From: Phlegmacium glaucopus
Taxonomy: Eukaryota; Basidiomycota; Agaricomycetes; Agaricales; Cortinariaceae
Direction of reading: 5' to 3'
Length of the DNA: 35,696 nt
NCBI GenBank assembly: GCA_015039465.1
Contig: MU130698.1
Span: forward strand, 1-35,696
Positions 1 through 9,592 of the stretch are shown piece by piece. A program made the position numbers and the translations under genes. The notes under the pieces were generated by a model. That model saw nothing but the letters and a program-made list of their open reading frames with translations, had not been told where the DNA came from and did not search any database. Within the stretch, counting starts at the first letter, position 1. Every line of letters begins with the position of its first letter.

Positions 1-322
1 TGATGAGAGCTGGTGCAACAGGTGGGTGATCGTGGAATATGGATGTAGAAGGTAGGGATGGTGATGCAGATGGTGATTTTGACGCCCTTCGGACAAATGA
101 GCATCGTTCGCCCCGTGAATTGACACCATGGCACTTCAAAGGTATCAAAATTTAGTATATGCATTTATTTATGAACAAGGAAGGGCTTACTGTTGCAAAC
201 AAAACACCTTTGTTGCCGTTCTTGTCGCTCTTACACTTTTGGAACTGGCGGAACTGGCCACAATTGTTGCAATGGAGGCCAGCAATGTCTTGGTTGCCTG
301 TAGGGGTTGCGGATTGAGACAT
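1..322 (-). CDS. Zinc-ribbon (GRF-like) protein, 5' part, runs off the left edge
   Basis: Two exons read in phase: 322-191 (44 codons, ATG at 322-320) and 133-1, with a 57-bp intron (donor GTAAGC at 190, acceptor AG at 135-134). The protein starts MSQSATPTG and has C-x2-C spacing (LHCNNCGQF), a further Cys, then NGNKGVLFATC at the exon joint and a later Cys in GERCSF. This Cys spacing with a central N-G-N-K-G resembles GRF-type zinc ribbons of fungi, which bind nucleic acid or act as accessory motifs. After the ribbon comes a Ser/Pro-rich stretch up to the window edge. The splice joint restores a Cys at the expected place, the main support for the model. The family assignment is tentative. 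The overlapping plus-strand 89-residue frame is judged a shadow. Confidence 0.5.
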
Positions 323-996
323 AAGGAGGGTAATACAGTTTTGCTGACAGTGATACGAAGCGCTAGGATAGTGAAAAAACTGCGAGATAAATTCTAGGAA
401 GCTATACACGGGTTAATTCAGTAGATATACAAGCTAAGTCTCAACACTTACTATAACAGTGCCATTATAACGTACTTTGAAGGTTGCAGGAGGTTGATGG
501 ATGATCGATGAGGTAGGATGGGTGGGGCAGGAAAAACGCGAACTTGAATAGCTTTGGTTGCGAGCCAGTTTATAAGCATATGATTAGTACAAGTGGCAGA
601 AAAATGACGTACCGCAGGTGATGTGAGACATTGGGGTATGTCTCGCTCAAGGGCAAAGCCCCAGTGGTTGAAATGAATGTCGTTTGATGCTGAGGGTCAA
701 TTTTGCCCATGTGTAAACAGATCACAATATGCCGAAGTACCTCTTTTGGAAATCTGATCATTCGCTGAATCGCCGAATCGCCGAACTGACGAAATTTCCA
801 AGACCCAGATGCCCTCCTTGACTTGCTCCCAAGTCCCAACTTGCTCCAATTGACCTTCCAATGGGTCAGCTCGCGATCTAATCTGGCCCCAGAAGCGACT
901 CAGTATAAATAATGCGTTGAAATGGATTGTTGCACAGCAGCACCCCCTGGAGTCCTCAACGCGGTCGTGTTACCACATATTCCAATTGTCACCATA
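323..996. other. Intergenic stretch upstream of the zinc-ribbon gene
   Basis: No convincing coding region is visible on either strand. An 89-residue minus-strand frame at 839-570 has no recognisable domain. A TATA-like TATAAAT lies at 904-910 on the plus strand, 87 bp before the ATG at 997. Confidence 0.4.
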
Positions 997-1086
997 ATGA
1001 TTATCATGATGCTCCGCGCCACTCTCCTCTCTCCCATAGTCACTAGCATCGCATCTGTCGGTGCGCAAATTTTGCCTGGCCGATGA
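997..1086 (+). CDS. Short signal-peptide-like ORF (29 aa), possibly truncated
   Basis: An ATG at 997 follows a TATA-like box at 904-910. The 29-residue product (MIIMMLRATLL... ending GAQILPGR) has the hydrophobic core and small-residue end of a secretion signal, then stops at TGA 1084-1086. This is either a very short secreted peptide, the first exon of a gene whose remainder is not visible, or the remains of a secreted-protein gene. No family can be named. Confidence 0.2.
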   Translation: MIIMMLRATLLSPIVTSIASVGAQILPGR

Positions 1087-1456
1087 CGATAACAAAACTG
1101 ATGGAAATTAAATCTTTATTTTTTTTTACTAAGGTCTGAATGCGACAGATCCACCGCACAAAAATGGGATATCTCCGCGATAATTACGGGACTCAGATTG
1201 GCATACACGGAACTCAGATATTGGCATACGCAGAGCTGTCACTGAAATTTTGTTTAGATGCTATTAACGGTTCGGTATGACATCTCTCTTTTTTTTTGAT
1301 AAATTCAAAAAAATTGCAAATTTTCTCATTGTCCCTTTTTCTTTCCACAGTTGATACCATTATTTAACAAAGTGGTGATCTAGGAATGCAACGGAAATCC
1401 ACAGCAGCGGTAGGTTTTCGACGAATATGGGCCTATTTCACAATTGGTCAACTCGA

Positions 1457-1508
1457 TTCAAAGTTCATTTTCGCATCCGCTACATGTTTAGATATCCCGT
1501 GCTTCAAT
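1457..1508 (-). pseudogene. Third copy of the MPI 3' end (fragment)
   Basis: About 50 bp match the end of the MPI gene and its 3' flank found at 11764-11815 and again at 6297-6345. The last codons Ala-Arg-Asp-Ile and the stop (TAA, 1490-1488) are recognisable. Homology stops abruptly at about 1508, so only the tail of an MPI copy is present. It marks a duplication or rearrangement breakpoint next to the cyclotransferase gene. Confidence 0.65.
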
Positions 1509-1522
1509 TACTTGGTAACCTT

Positions 1523-1981
1523 CTACACATCACCAATTCCCCAAATCTGGCTGGACTGCTCATCACGGGTGCGGAGTTCAATCTGAAGAGTATATATGGT
1601 TGAGCTTGTGTTGAGCATCATAGTGTTGCTAAAATGATTACGAGACTAACCTTTCCCGAGCCAGCATTGAATGTCCAATATTTAGCGCCGCCCGCAGCCT
1701 CCGAGTCAGTGGCGATTCTATAAAGAGTATTGTGAGTGGGGAAGTTAGACGAGGATTTCCATCTTACAGATGACCACAGTTTCCTGGGGTGACGAACCAT
1801 CCCATAGGCTTTGATTTAAGGCCAATATTGTCGGATTCCTGAAACCGTCGAAATTCGATAAAATTGATGAGTACTACCACAGACTCCAATGGGCTAAAAT
1901 GGCTTACACTTTTATTGATATACTGACGGTTCTTGTTGGCCGATAGAAGCTGGCTTCGAATGTAACATTCCCTGCGATCAT
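1523..1981 (-). CDS. Exon series downstream of the cyclotransferase: separate small protein or alternative 3' end
   Basis: Three blocks, 1838-1768, 1717-1651 and 1582-1523 (stop TAG), join through introns of 50 and 68 bp with good GT/AG ends and keep one open frame. It includes GNCGHL, GGAKYWTFNAGSGK and SSQIWGIGDV. Upstream, the stretch from an ATG at 1981-1979 reads with alternating polar and hydrophobic residues (GNVTFEASFY). It connects by a 70-72 bp intron whose donor is GTAAGC at 1907 or GTGTAA at 1909, and both keep the downstream frame. The result is either a 90-95 residue beta-rich protein or an alternative C-terminus spliced onto the cyclotransferase transcript. No family recognised. 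Confidence 0.4.
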
Positions 1982-2749
1982 CTTGCCTCTTAGGTAAGAA
2001 CTGGATGATCCACTATAATGAAAGAATGAATTATTTCGTTGATCAGGAATGAAAATCAGGAACTTAACCTTTTGATTCTCCGAGAAACACAGTTTGCGGC
2101 ATTCAATATTTTTGGTGGAAATCCCATCCGGTAAGTCAGCCACAAGATGAACTGCATCAACAGCGATAGGGGCAATTATTTGAGGCCTTGGTGCTGGTAC
2201 GAATGGTCGGATAGAAATTTCGAAATGCTCCATCGGAATTCCCTTCTCGATCCCATCCTCGATGCCGAAATTGATTCTCTGGATGTATTCGACGCGAGGA
2301 AAACTATGGAGTTGATGTCTCATATCAACGTAGACCAAGGCGGCGATCAGTCCAGCTCGCGGCCCAAAGGATTTAACGGGCAAAGAACATTTGATATAGC
2401 TACCCTTCGACACGCCTTCGTCCAGGTCAAGCTTTTTTTCATCCGTTGTACTGATTTCGTAGATTAGACCGTATACCTCATCCCTAGTGTTTTCGGATGG
2501 GATGATGTTAGCAACATGGCGTGAATTGATAATCCATTTCCTGATCTTTCTTAGTAATATACAATCATAGAATTTCGAGCAGCTTTACCATCCTCGAATG
2601 ACACCAAAACTATGATATTTACTCTCAGGGCATCGCTTATTCATTTGTTGAAGCCAAAGGTTGCTTCCATACCCGAAGTAATACCTAGGTGGTGCGGAAG
2701 ACTGTACCATGGCAGTGTCTATGCCAGTGATTGCGTCTGAGTCGGACAT
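1904..2749 (-). CDS. Gamma-glutamylcyclotransferase family protein
   Basis: The predicted enzyme releases 5-oxoproline from gamma-glutamyl peptides (GGCT-like family, cytosolic glutathione turnover). Exon 1 is 2749-2589 (ATG at 2749), exon 2 is 2540-1904 (stop TAA), with a 48-bp intron; the product is 265 residues. The substrate-binding loop YYFGYGSNLW lies at about residues 25-34. The joint gives RGWKWIINSR, as in fungal homologues, followed by DEVYGLIYEIS. The catalytic-Glu region reads LDLDEGV, where family members usually have a D-x-Y-E-G-V form: the Glu is kept, the Tyr is not. A second conserved block, VYVD...YIQRINFGI, ends in IRPFVPAP, where many fungal family members finish. The remaining 90 or so residues are unusual and overlap the exon series described for 1523-1981. 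A start 63 bp further upstream is possible but less family-like. Confidence 0.7.
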
Positions 2750-4061
2750 TGCAAGATGTTGGAAATAAAGGTGGATCACAATTGTAACGAACTGTAAGTG
2801 AAACGCATCCATTTTATATTGCGCATGAGATTATCGATTATCTTTTGAGATAAACTTCTTCCGAACGGTTGGATGCATCGATCAAACCTTGTTCACAAAT
2901 AAAAATGCGAGATTCATTCCTAATTTCCTATTCATTGGACTCGGAAGCCTGTCCCTCCCATTCTCCCTGAGTTTATATCTGGGCGCATTTAACTCGTATG
3001 GCATGATTTTCATCTATTAGGGAATGGCGAATAATCGATTCAGCTAAAGGGAGAAGTGAGGTCTCAAGACTCATTGAATGCTCAAGATATCCATGAGACA
3101 GACATCTTATCGGTAAATTAACCCCATGATGAATATGTGATTGATTAAGTGATGATATCTATCGATGATCGATGATCTACGATGCTCGGATGACTTACTA
3201 GTACTCGTTTAAATAGTCAGACTTTTAAGGTATAATCTATTACCATAAGCACCGCAGTGAGCCTCAAAATACTATGTCTACGCTTAGGTCGAACTTTGCT
3301 TAATAGGTTGAACACATGAGCAAAGTCATCAGTACCATAATTCATGAAATGCGCAGCTGTAATGATTATATTAGGGACATCTGCTTTAAGTTACATATTA
3401 CTGCTATGTGGTACCAGCTCGACGATCTAAAAATAAGCATCTGAATTGAATCCTCTTCTCTCTTATCTCGTAACTCGTGACACTTGCAAAATCAGTGATC
3501 ACGAATCCATTTACTTCGTATTCACAGGAATGCGCCAACGGCATATTAAGCTCTTACTATAGCATTGGTGGACCATTGGGAACTCTTTTTACGAACATTC
3601 GGCCTCACTCCAATAACAGAATTTTGATTTAGAATCAATGGGTGATAAATCTGAAGACTTTAATTCATTTGAATAGACTTTGGTTTGTCAAAAAAGATGT
3701 TACAAGAGCGTGACTGCAAGATAACAGAGACACAGAGGGACTTCAAAGGGGCTATCTAAAGGCTGGGTGGTTTATATACCTAGTCTGTAGGTAGCAAGGG
3801 TAAAAATAGAGAAGAAGTGCAACCAGGATAAATCAGGGGGTAAAGAATATATCAGAAACAGTCTCAACTTCAAGGTAGCTAGACACTGTAGTAAGAAACA
3901 GATGACTAACAAGTGAAGAAAAATGTGAAGAAAGGGTAACAGTGTTCAACTTCAAAGGATGTCCGTGGTTATATCAAGCCATATTTCTCTTGTCCTTTCA
4001 GTTTATTAGGATTTCGCAACTAAACCCCTTTTTCCAGAGAAAAGGGGGTTTCGCAATAGAA
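2750..4061. other. Gene-free stretch
   Basis: About 1.3 kb without a supportable gene on either strand. The base composition is AT-rich with frequent short GATGAT/ATCGAT runs around 3140-3190. No repeats shared with the rest of the window were found here by eye. Confidence 0.35.
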
Positions 4062-4310
4062 TTATCCACAGGTTCCCATGGAAGGGACGCACTCCTTGCG
4101 GATCAAGGCTGATTCAGGGTATCGGGGGAATCGACGAATTACGTCAGACCCGTCGAGATCTACTTCACGATGGTTGGCACCAAGCTGGGATTTGGGTAGA
4201 AAGTGAGTCCTTTGAATGCCATTATATACGAAGTGTTCAATTGTGCTTACGGGAGCAGCATGAACGATACAGGCGACTAAAGCGAGCGAAGAAAGTAATG
4301 CGAATTTCAT
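4062..4310 (-). CDS. Small secreted protein precursor with an in-frame intron
   Basis: The start at 4310-4308 gives MKFALLSSLALVACIVHAAP, a clear secretion signal (n-region Lys, hydrophobic core, A-x-A-like end). A 66-bp intron at 4250-4185 (GTAAGC...CCCAG) is a multiple of three without a stop, so spliced (60 aa) and unspliced (82 aa) products share the C-terminus. The mature part contains a dibasic VIRRF site suited to a Kex2-type protease and ends ECVPSMGTCG with two Cys six residues apart. No CaaX box, so it is not a lipid-modified pheromone. No known family. A second copy has been reduced to its first codons at 8925-8901. An ATG 18 bp further upstream exists, but the signal peptide supports the downstream one. 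Confidence 0.55.
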   Translation of the reverse strand: MKFALLSSLALVACIVHAAPVSTIEHFVYNGIQRTHFLPKSQLGANHREVDLDGSDVIRRFPRYPESALIRKECVPSMGTCG

Positions 4311-4345
4311 GGTGAGTTGATGATACAAAGTTGACTGAAGAAACC

Positions 4346-4410
4346 TTTATAACTCCCTTAATTGAGAATCAGCGCCCGTATTAGAGAATCAGCGCCCGAA
4401 TCAGCGCCCG
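4346..4410 (-). promoter_or_regulatory. Promoter of the secreted-protein gene: TATA box plus 20-bp repeats
   Basis: On the minus strand a TATAAA (4351-4346) lies 35 bp before the ATG. About 12 bp upstream of it starts a tandem of 20-bp units, consensus AATACGGGCGCTGATTCTCA, in about two and a half copies at 4362-4410. The homologous promoter at 8961-9086 has five full units, and an orphan set lies at 11676-11719. The repeat position directly upstream of a TATA box suggests a cis-regulatory array. Confidence 0.5.
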
Positions 4411-4414
4411 TATT

Positions 4415-4780
4415 TCATAACGGCAATGACTTCTGCTGCCATATGTTCAGAAATGATACCTGTGAATACAGGTTGCGTGAACAGATATACCTATAAATAG
4501 TACTCGTAACTCTCGCTGTGCCTGTGCAGTGTGACTGATAGACCAAATAAATATTACATAAACAACTGGGACACAGAAAATTGTGGCTGTCAGCTTCATA
4601 TGCAAACAACTGTTTTATAGAATACACAAAAAATGACTGTTTGAGTAGCACATTGAAGAACTCGAAAAAACTTAAAGACCTGAATAGGAAAAGAAAGGTC
4701 GGTATTCGATACACAGCCATATTCCAGCAGGACGTATAAAGAGAACGACTCCTAGGCTATAATAAATAGGACTCGTAATT
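4415..4780. other. Unassigned spacer between promoter repeats and minisatellite
   Basis: A 101-residue minus-strand frame (4720-4415) shows no recognisable domain and is not supported. The last 45 bp (CCTA..ATAATAAATAGG) are shared with 9236-9261 in the second duplication half. Confidence 0.3.
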
Positions 4781-5178
4781 AGTATCGTAAGATATCTGTT
4801 CGACTGATAGAACTCGGTGATGGTAGTGTTTTAAGGGATATACTTGAATATTAGTATCGTAAGGTATCTGTTCGACAGATAGAACTTGGTGATGGTAGTG
4901 TTCTAAGGGATATACTTGAATATTAGTATCGTAAGATATCTTTTCGACAGATAGAACTCGGGGATGGTAGTATTTTAAGGGATATAAGTACTTGAATATT
5001 AGTATCGTAAGATATCTTTTCGACAGATAGAACTCGGTGATGGTGGTGTTTTAAGGGATATACTTGAATATTAGTATCGTAAGATATCTGTTCGACAGAT
5101 AGAACTCGATGATGGCGGTGTTTTAAGGGATATACTTGAATATTAGTATCGTAAGGTATCTCGACAGATAGAACTCGG
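4781..5178. repeat. 72-bp minisatellite, array I
   Basis: Five full units and a partial sixth, starting at 4781, 4853, 4925, 5001, 5073 and 5145. Each begins AGTATCGTAAGATATCTGTT. Unit 3 is 76 bp through a 4-bp insertion. Because 72 is a multiple of three, the minus strand reads open as a 24-residue repeat, which I take as a by-product of unit length. The array is followed by a flank (ATATGCCGTGC) also found after array II. Confidence 0.9.
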
Positions 5179-6326
5179 ATATGCCGTGCCGAAGGCAATG
5201 GCCCACTCAAACCAGTTCCATCATCATACCAATTGAAGCAATGTCATCTATGCGAGTCTGCGACACTATTCGCGTCAACCCGGCATCAGGAAAACATGAG
5301 GCTGATCTTTGGTGTCCTTCACCTCAGAGAACCACATCTTTGAGCGCTTTGTCTTAGTAAGAGTGATCTTTCAAGGCCTCTGCCTTTGGATATAGATCTT
5401 TGATATCTGACATAAAGCTTTCACATCTTTGAGTACAAAGGTTGATTTTTCTTACCTCTAGATCTATCAGGCAAATCCTCATCTCGAAAATTTCACGAAG
5501 AGATAAAATGTGTTTAAAATGATTGATTTTTATTGTTAGTGTTGGTAGGAATTCATGGTGTTACACCGTCCGGAAGCTAGGTGGGGTGCTTAGTGATCAT
5601 TTGACGGCCTGTCGTTCCATCGTGTTTGCCGCCCTCCAGCCCACCAGGCTCTCCCTCCCTTCGCTGCCCTCTTCGTAGTCACTCACCAATGCGGGCGTTG
5701 TTCATTGGGGTTGGGCCCCTCTCGTGTTGTGTCGCTGTTGTGTTGTGCTCAGGGCTGAGGTGGATGTGGTGCGGTGGCCATGCTTGTTATCACGTCGTGG
5801 TTGGTTCGCATTCCGTATTGGTCGCTTCTCGCGTTCGTGGCCACTCGTGTTGTTGAATTATGAAGTTCATTCAAACTCAGCATGAAACCTGGATCATGTT
5901 ATGACGTCAATCTAGTACCAAAAAGTCAGATATTGCGGTCCCTCCAAGGCCAGTCCGGTCTACAGTATACCAGTAGTAGGGGGAGCAGCATTTCGAACTG
6001 CACCCTTTTCGCTACCCTCGATTGCAGATTCTTTTTTTTTCCCCAGTTAAATAAGTCCTCCTTTTATTCCTCACGTTATATTAATTTATAGGGGTGGTGA
6101 CCTTCGCGCAGGGGATTCGTTTCGTAGACTACACACACAGTCAAGTAGATATTATTTATACGGAGTAGTATGACTCTGAAAAATATTTGACTACAAACGA
6201 AACGCCGTTACATAGCGCATTGAGCAACCAGGTGGTTCTCCGTCAATCACAAATCTGAATTATTATAATAGTTACAACTTCTTCTTTTCTTCTTTCAAAG
6301 TCCATTTTTGCATCCGCTACATATCC
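5179..6326. other. Duplication spacer without supportable genes; small hairpin element
   Basis: Homology to 9593-9715 continues to about 5275 and then stops. A GC-richer patch at about 5580-5860 carries no recognisable gene. At about 6116-6206 an inverted repeat with ends CGTTTCGTAG and CTACaaACGAAACG could be a tiny MITE-like fold. Homology with the right half resumes near 6275, just 3' of the MPI copy. The place that holds the STE3 gene in the other half is empty here. Confidence 0.4.
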
Positions 6327-8016
6327 TTAGATATCCCGTGCATCGATTTCAACAAACGCACGATAAACGACCAGTTCTCCAACACCACCACTCGCTTCAA
6401 ACTCAATCCTAGTCCCAGCACCAACGAAAAACACATCCCCAAACCCAATATCCAAGTTCTCACCGGCACCTCCTCCAACTCCCCAACTCACTTTCCCTTT
6501 TCCTTCCGTAACAATAACACCACACTCGGTCCTCCAATTCCATCATGACATTCCTTCCCACCGCCACTTGAAAGTTTGACTTGAAGAACTAAAAATTCGG
6601 GTATGGGGGATCATATAACGTCGGGACTGAATATTTCAGTTTAGGTTCAACGACATGTTTGGATGGAGGAGAAGCTGTGTATGTGAGGTTTGAAATGAGA
6701 TTAGGGATATCTCGTAGTTTAGGGGTTAGTCCTGCGCGTATGACGTTGTCGGAATTGGCCATGCATTCGATGCATTCTGTAATATTTTTTTAAGATGAGG
6801 ATGATGGGAATTCGATGATTAAGTTAAGACTTACCACCGGGAATATAGGCATGTGGTTCACCAGCACCCAAAAAGATAGCTTGTCCAGGATCCAATCGGA
6901 CGTAATTCAATACAAAGGGACAAAATAAGCCAATGTCTCCTGGGAACTGTTCGTTCAACCTTAACACCAGTTGTACTATATCGTCGTCGTCCATCTGCGT
7001 AGCCTGGGTTTGACTAAAAGATCGAGTTGATCGTGAACAGTTGACTCGTTTGCTGTCATCAAAGGATGTGAAAATATTCTTGAGGGCGGCTTTCTCAGCT
7101 TGTCCCGTAGGGTTGGAAGAACCAGATATGGAAAGAAAGTCATTTATGATGGGAGGCAGTATGAGAGCTTTGAGTTCAGGTGCGTTGTTTAGATAGTAGG
7201 CGATTTCAGGAAGAGGTCTGAAACCACATAATCCATGAAATGAGGTTATGGCTAGAGCCATCTCGGGTTTGTGATTTAGATCTGTATAGATTTTCAAGAG
7301 TCAAAAAAAAGTTGGAAAAATATGTGACTACAAGTAACCTTTGTATATATCTGGGCGTTGTGCGTGTAGAATCTCGCGTGTGGACGCTCAATGCCTCTTC
7401 GATGGATAAAAACTTACGGCTACATGCAAAAACCTAGGAACCCCTCGAAAATCAGTTTGTGCGCCTCTGTTTGTACAAACAACCTACTTTTGGTAGCTTG
7501 AACGCGCGTTGTCTCCAAGCATAATGACACATGTTGTGGAGTTAGGGCACTAGAATCCTTCAACCGCCCCAAGCTCCCTCCATCACTACCGAAACAGGAC
7601 TTTTAGCATGTTAGGATACCAAAAACGGTTGTTTATATAAACATTGGCGCATGAGCTGAAATTTCGAGGGGTTCCTAGGTTTTTGCATGTAGCTGTAAAT
7701 AGAAAAGGTAGATTGCCATCCCCAGCGTTGAATTTCTCCATGACAGATTTCCCAATGTAGCGAGGTGTTCTGAAAGAACTTTGTGTGAAGATAACACAAG
7801 CCAGGGCGATGTAGTAGGGTAAGTGCCCATCCATAACTGGTGAAGAGGGTGGTCATTCCCGCCGTTCAGAAAGACGGTTTTGAGACAGATGTTTAGAATA
7901 CCTCTGCATAAGGGAGACTTTTCATCGACTTTGAATCCTGTGATTGAGATGCTAATTGTGCTACTTTTGAAGATAGGCCGGGCTTTCCCCAGTCGTGTGG
8001 TGGTACTTGAAGACAT
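6327..8016 (-). pseudogene. Mannose-6-phosphate isomerase pseudogene (copy A)
   Basis: Collinear with the open MPI gene at 13283-11792 and strongly similar to it, including the stop codon (6329-6327) and the start region (ATG at 8016-8014). Damage seen: the first exon lacks the stretch that encodes the N-terminal KYDW region. A 279-bp MITE sits in the second exon. Parts of the second exon around the zinc-ligand SIQTHPDK motif are gone. The third exon carries frame changes near 7015-7075 where copy B reads on. The exon encoding the C-terminal half is still recognisable but contains small indels, for example near 6575. It cannot encode an isomerase. Confidence 0.85.
7417..7695. mobile_element. 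279-bp MITE inserted in the MPI pseudogene
   Basis: Comparison with the intact MPI copy (around 12905) shows extra DNA bounded by inverted repeats of about 35 bp that begin CRGCTACATGCAAAAACCTA at both ends and continue into GGAACCCCTCGAAA. The element is flanked by TA on each side (7415-7416 and 7696-7697), the target duplication of Tc1/mariner-type transposons. The inside has no coding capacity, so it is a non-autonomous element needing a transposase from elsewhere. Confidence 0.8.
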
Positions 8017-8092
8017 CGTTGAGGATCAAATATAATCTCGGACCATCAATCGGCAATTGAATGATTTGCTCTTCCGGCATAGTACATGACTC

Positions 8093-8640
8093 AACATGGC
8101 GGCCCACAACATGTTCATCAAGGGCATCAATACCATCGTTCACCACGCACCAACGGCGAATGAAGACAAGGTGAAGCCATTCGTGGTGTTCTGCCTTACG
8201 TTGGTACGTTGTTGCGTCCTATGTCTTTTTTTTTCATCCCTAATCGTCTATGCGTTTTTTCAGCTCAGCAATATTCATCATCATCACTCTATCGAAGAAA
8301 TGTACTATTTTGCCGCATTGGAAGAGAAACTAGGCAAAAGCGGTCTCAGTGGGAACATCGAACAATACAAGGAATTCATTCCGGGGGTAAGAAGGTGCAA
8401 AAGGGTGAGGAAGTGTATGATGTCAATGTCCTCTTGGGATCGGTAGACGCATTTGCAGATGCTATGATAGCTCATTTGGCCAGCGTACGTTTTACACGCC
8501 CATCCTTGCATCCATTATTCCTTTCATGTATTTCGAACATCCGTCCTCTTCATCACGGCTTCCGTGTCGACTACTCACATTACTCTATGCAGACGGAACA
8601 TATACCCTGTACAACGATGATTTCCCAGTCACAATAACGA
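8093..8640 (+). pseudogene. Hemerythrin-like (HHE) protein pseudogene, copy A
   Basis: The ATG at 8096 opens MAAHNMFIKGINTIVHHAP. A 60-bp intron (8204-8263) joins FCLTL to LSNIHHHHSIEEMYYF, the His/Glu cluster of HHE cation-binding (diiron) domains found in many fungal proteins. At about 8387 a 22-bp stretch present in copy B is missing, which shifts the frame. The C-terminal exon is also lost: sequence jumps from about 8552 to what lies at 15650 in copy B. The upstream region is directly fused to the MPI promoter, whereas 1.35 kb separates the two in copy B. The metal-binding part is better kept than in copy B, yet the gene is broken. Confidence 0.75.
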
Positions 8641-8707
8641 TAAAAAGAGCTTGACCCCTCAAATTCCCCTGTCTTGAAACTGCCCCTTTTTTCAACCCCC
8701 ACCCAAA

Positions 8708-8873
8708 CCCCTCTTGTGAGGGTAGGGTTTCTATTTAATTTTATCTCTCATGTATTGGTCAATCTTATTTTATTTCACCCACCTAATATGACATGCAGAG
8801 CAAGAAGGGCCCATTTTACTTTTCGTAAATTAATTATAAATAAGTATAAATATTAACTGAGATGTTGATAAGT
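8708..8873. repeat. Dispersed hairpin repeat, copy 1
   Basis: Begins CCCCTCTTGTGAGGG and shares its body with 25564-25796, including CTATTTAATTTTATCTCTCA and the tail ending in TATTAACTGAGATRTTGATA. In the other copy the left end has an inverted partner (CCCCTCACAAGAGGGG); here that partner is degraded to AGCAAGAAGGGCCC. Probably a small non-autonomous transposon family. Confidence 0.65.
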
Positions 8874-8900
8874 AAGCCTTTAACCGAACCATCAAAATGG

Positions 8901-8925
8901 GCGAAGAAAGTAATGCAAATTTCAT
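8901..8925 (-). pseudogene. Remnant of the second secreted-protein gene (start only)
   Basis: ATG at 8925-8923 and the codons for MKFALLSS match the intact gene at 4310, but homology ends after about eight codons and unrelated sequence follows. The promoter upstream is preserved, so this duplicated copy kept its control region but lost its coding part. Confidence 0.75.
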
Positions 8926-8960
8926 GGTGAGTTGATGGCCCGGGGACAGAGAAAAGAACC

Positions 8961-9086
8961 TTTATAACTCCCTTAATTGAGAATCAGTGCCTGCATTTGA
9001 GAATCAGCGCCTGTATTTGAGAATCAGCGCCCGTATTGGAGAACCAGCGCCCGTATTGGAGAATCAGCGCCTGTATTTGAGAATCG
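8961..9086 (-). promoter_or_regulatory. Duplicated promoter: TATA box plus five 20-bp repeats
   Basis: TATAAA on the minus strand at 8966-8961, followed upstream by five exact-length 20-bp units at 8981-9000, 9001-9020, 9021-9040, 9041-9060 and 9061-9080 and a partial sixth. Units differ by single transitions (C/T in GCGCCYGTAT, T/G before GA). The intact gene's promoter has fewer units, so the copy number changed after duplication. Confidence 0.6.
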
Positions 9087-9261
9087 GGTCATCCTTTTGT
9101 TGACATATTTCAACGAGAGAAGTTCATCAGACAAAAAATTACCTACCTTTCGTAAGTCTCCATAGTATCCAATTGGTATCCAAGTTTTATGATGGTAGTA
9201 TCTGAAATGCAGGACCTCGGTGTAAAAAGAACGACTCCTATAATAAATAGGACTGGTAATT

Positions 9262-9592
9262 AGTATTGTAAGATATCTGTTCGACTGATATCATAGAACT
9301 CGATGATGGTGGTATTTTAAGAGGGATATACTTGAATATTGCCAGTATCGTAAGATATCTGTTCGACTGATAGAACTCGGTGATGGTAGTATTTTACGAA
9401 ATATACTTGCTTGAATATCAGTATCGTAGGATATCCGTTCGACTAGAATTCGGTGATGGTAGTATTATACTCGAATATTAGTATCGTAAGATATCTGTTC
9501 AACTGATAGAACTCGGTGATGGTAGTATTTTAAGAAATATACTTGCTTGGATATTAGTATTGTAAGATATCTGTTCGACTGATAGAACTCAG
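9262..9592. repeat. 72-bp minisatellite, array II
   Basis: Same unit as 4781-5178, about four and a half copies, more divergent and with small indels (for example extra bases in GATATCATAGAACTC and a shortened unit near 9450). Flanked by the same sequences on both sides as array I, so the arrays are homologous by duplication rather than independent. Confidence 0.85.

Noticed and set aside
4923..5210. 24-residue repeat protein on the minus strand of the 72-bp minisatellite
   Set aside because: Unit length is a multiple of three, so an open frame is expected; array II is frame-disrupted by indels and there is no promoter or family match.
5626..5856. 76-residue Cys-rich plus-strand ORF in a GC-richer patch
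   Set aside because: No signal peptide, no regular Cys spacing and no counterpart in the other duplication half.
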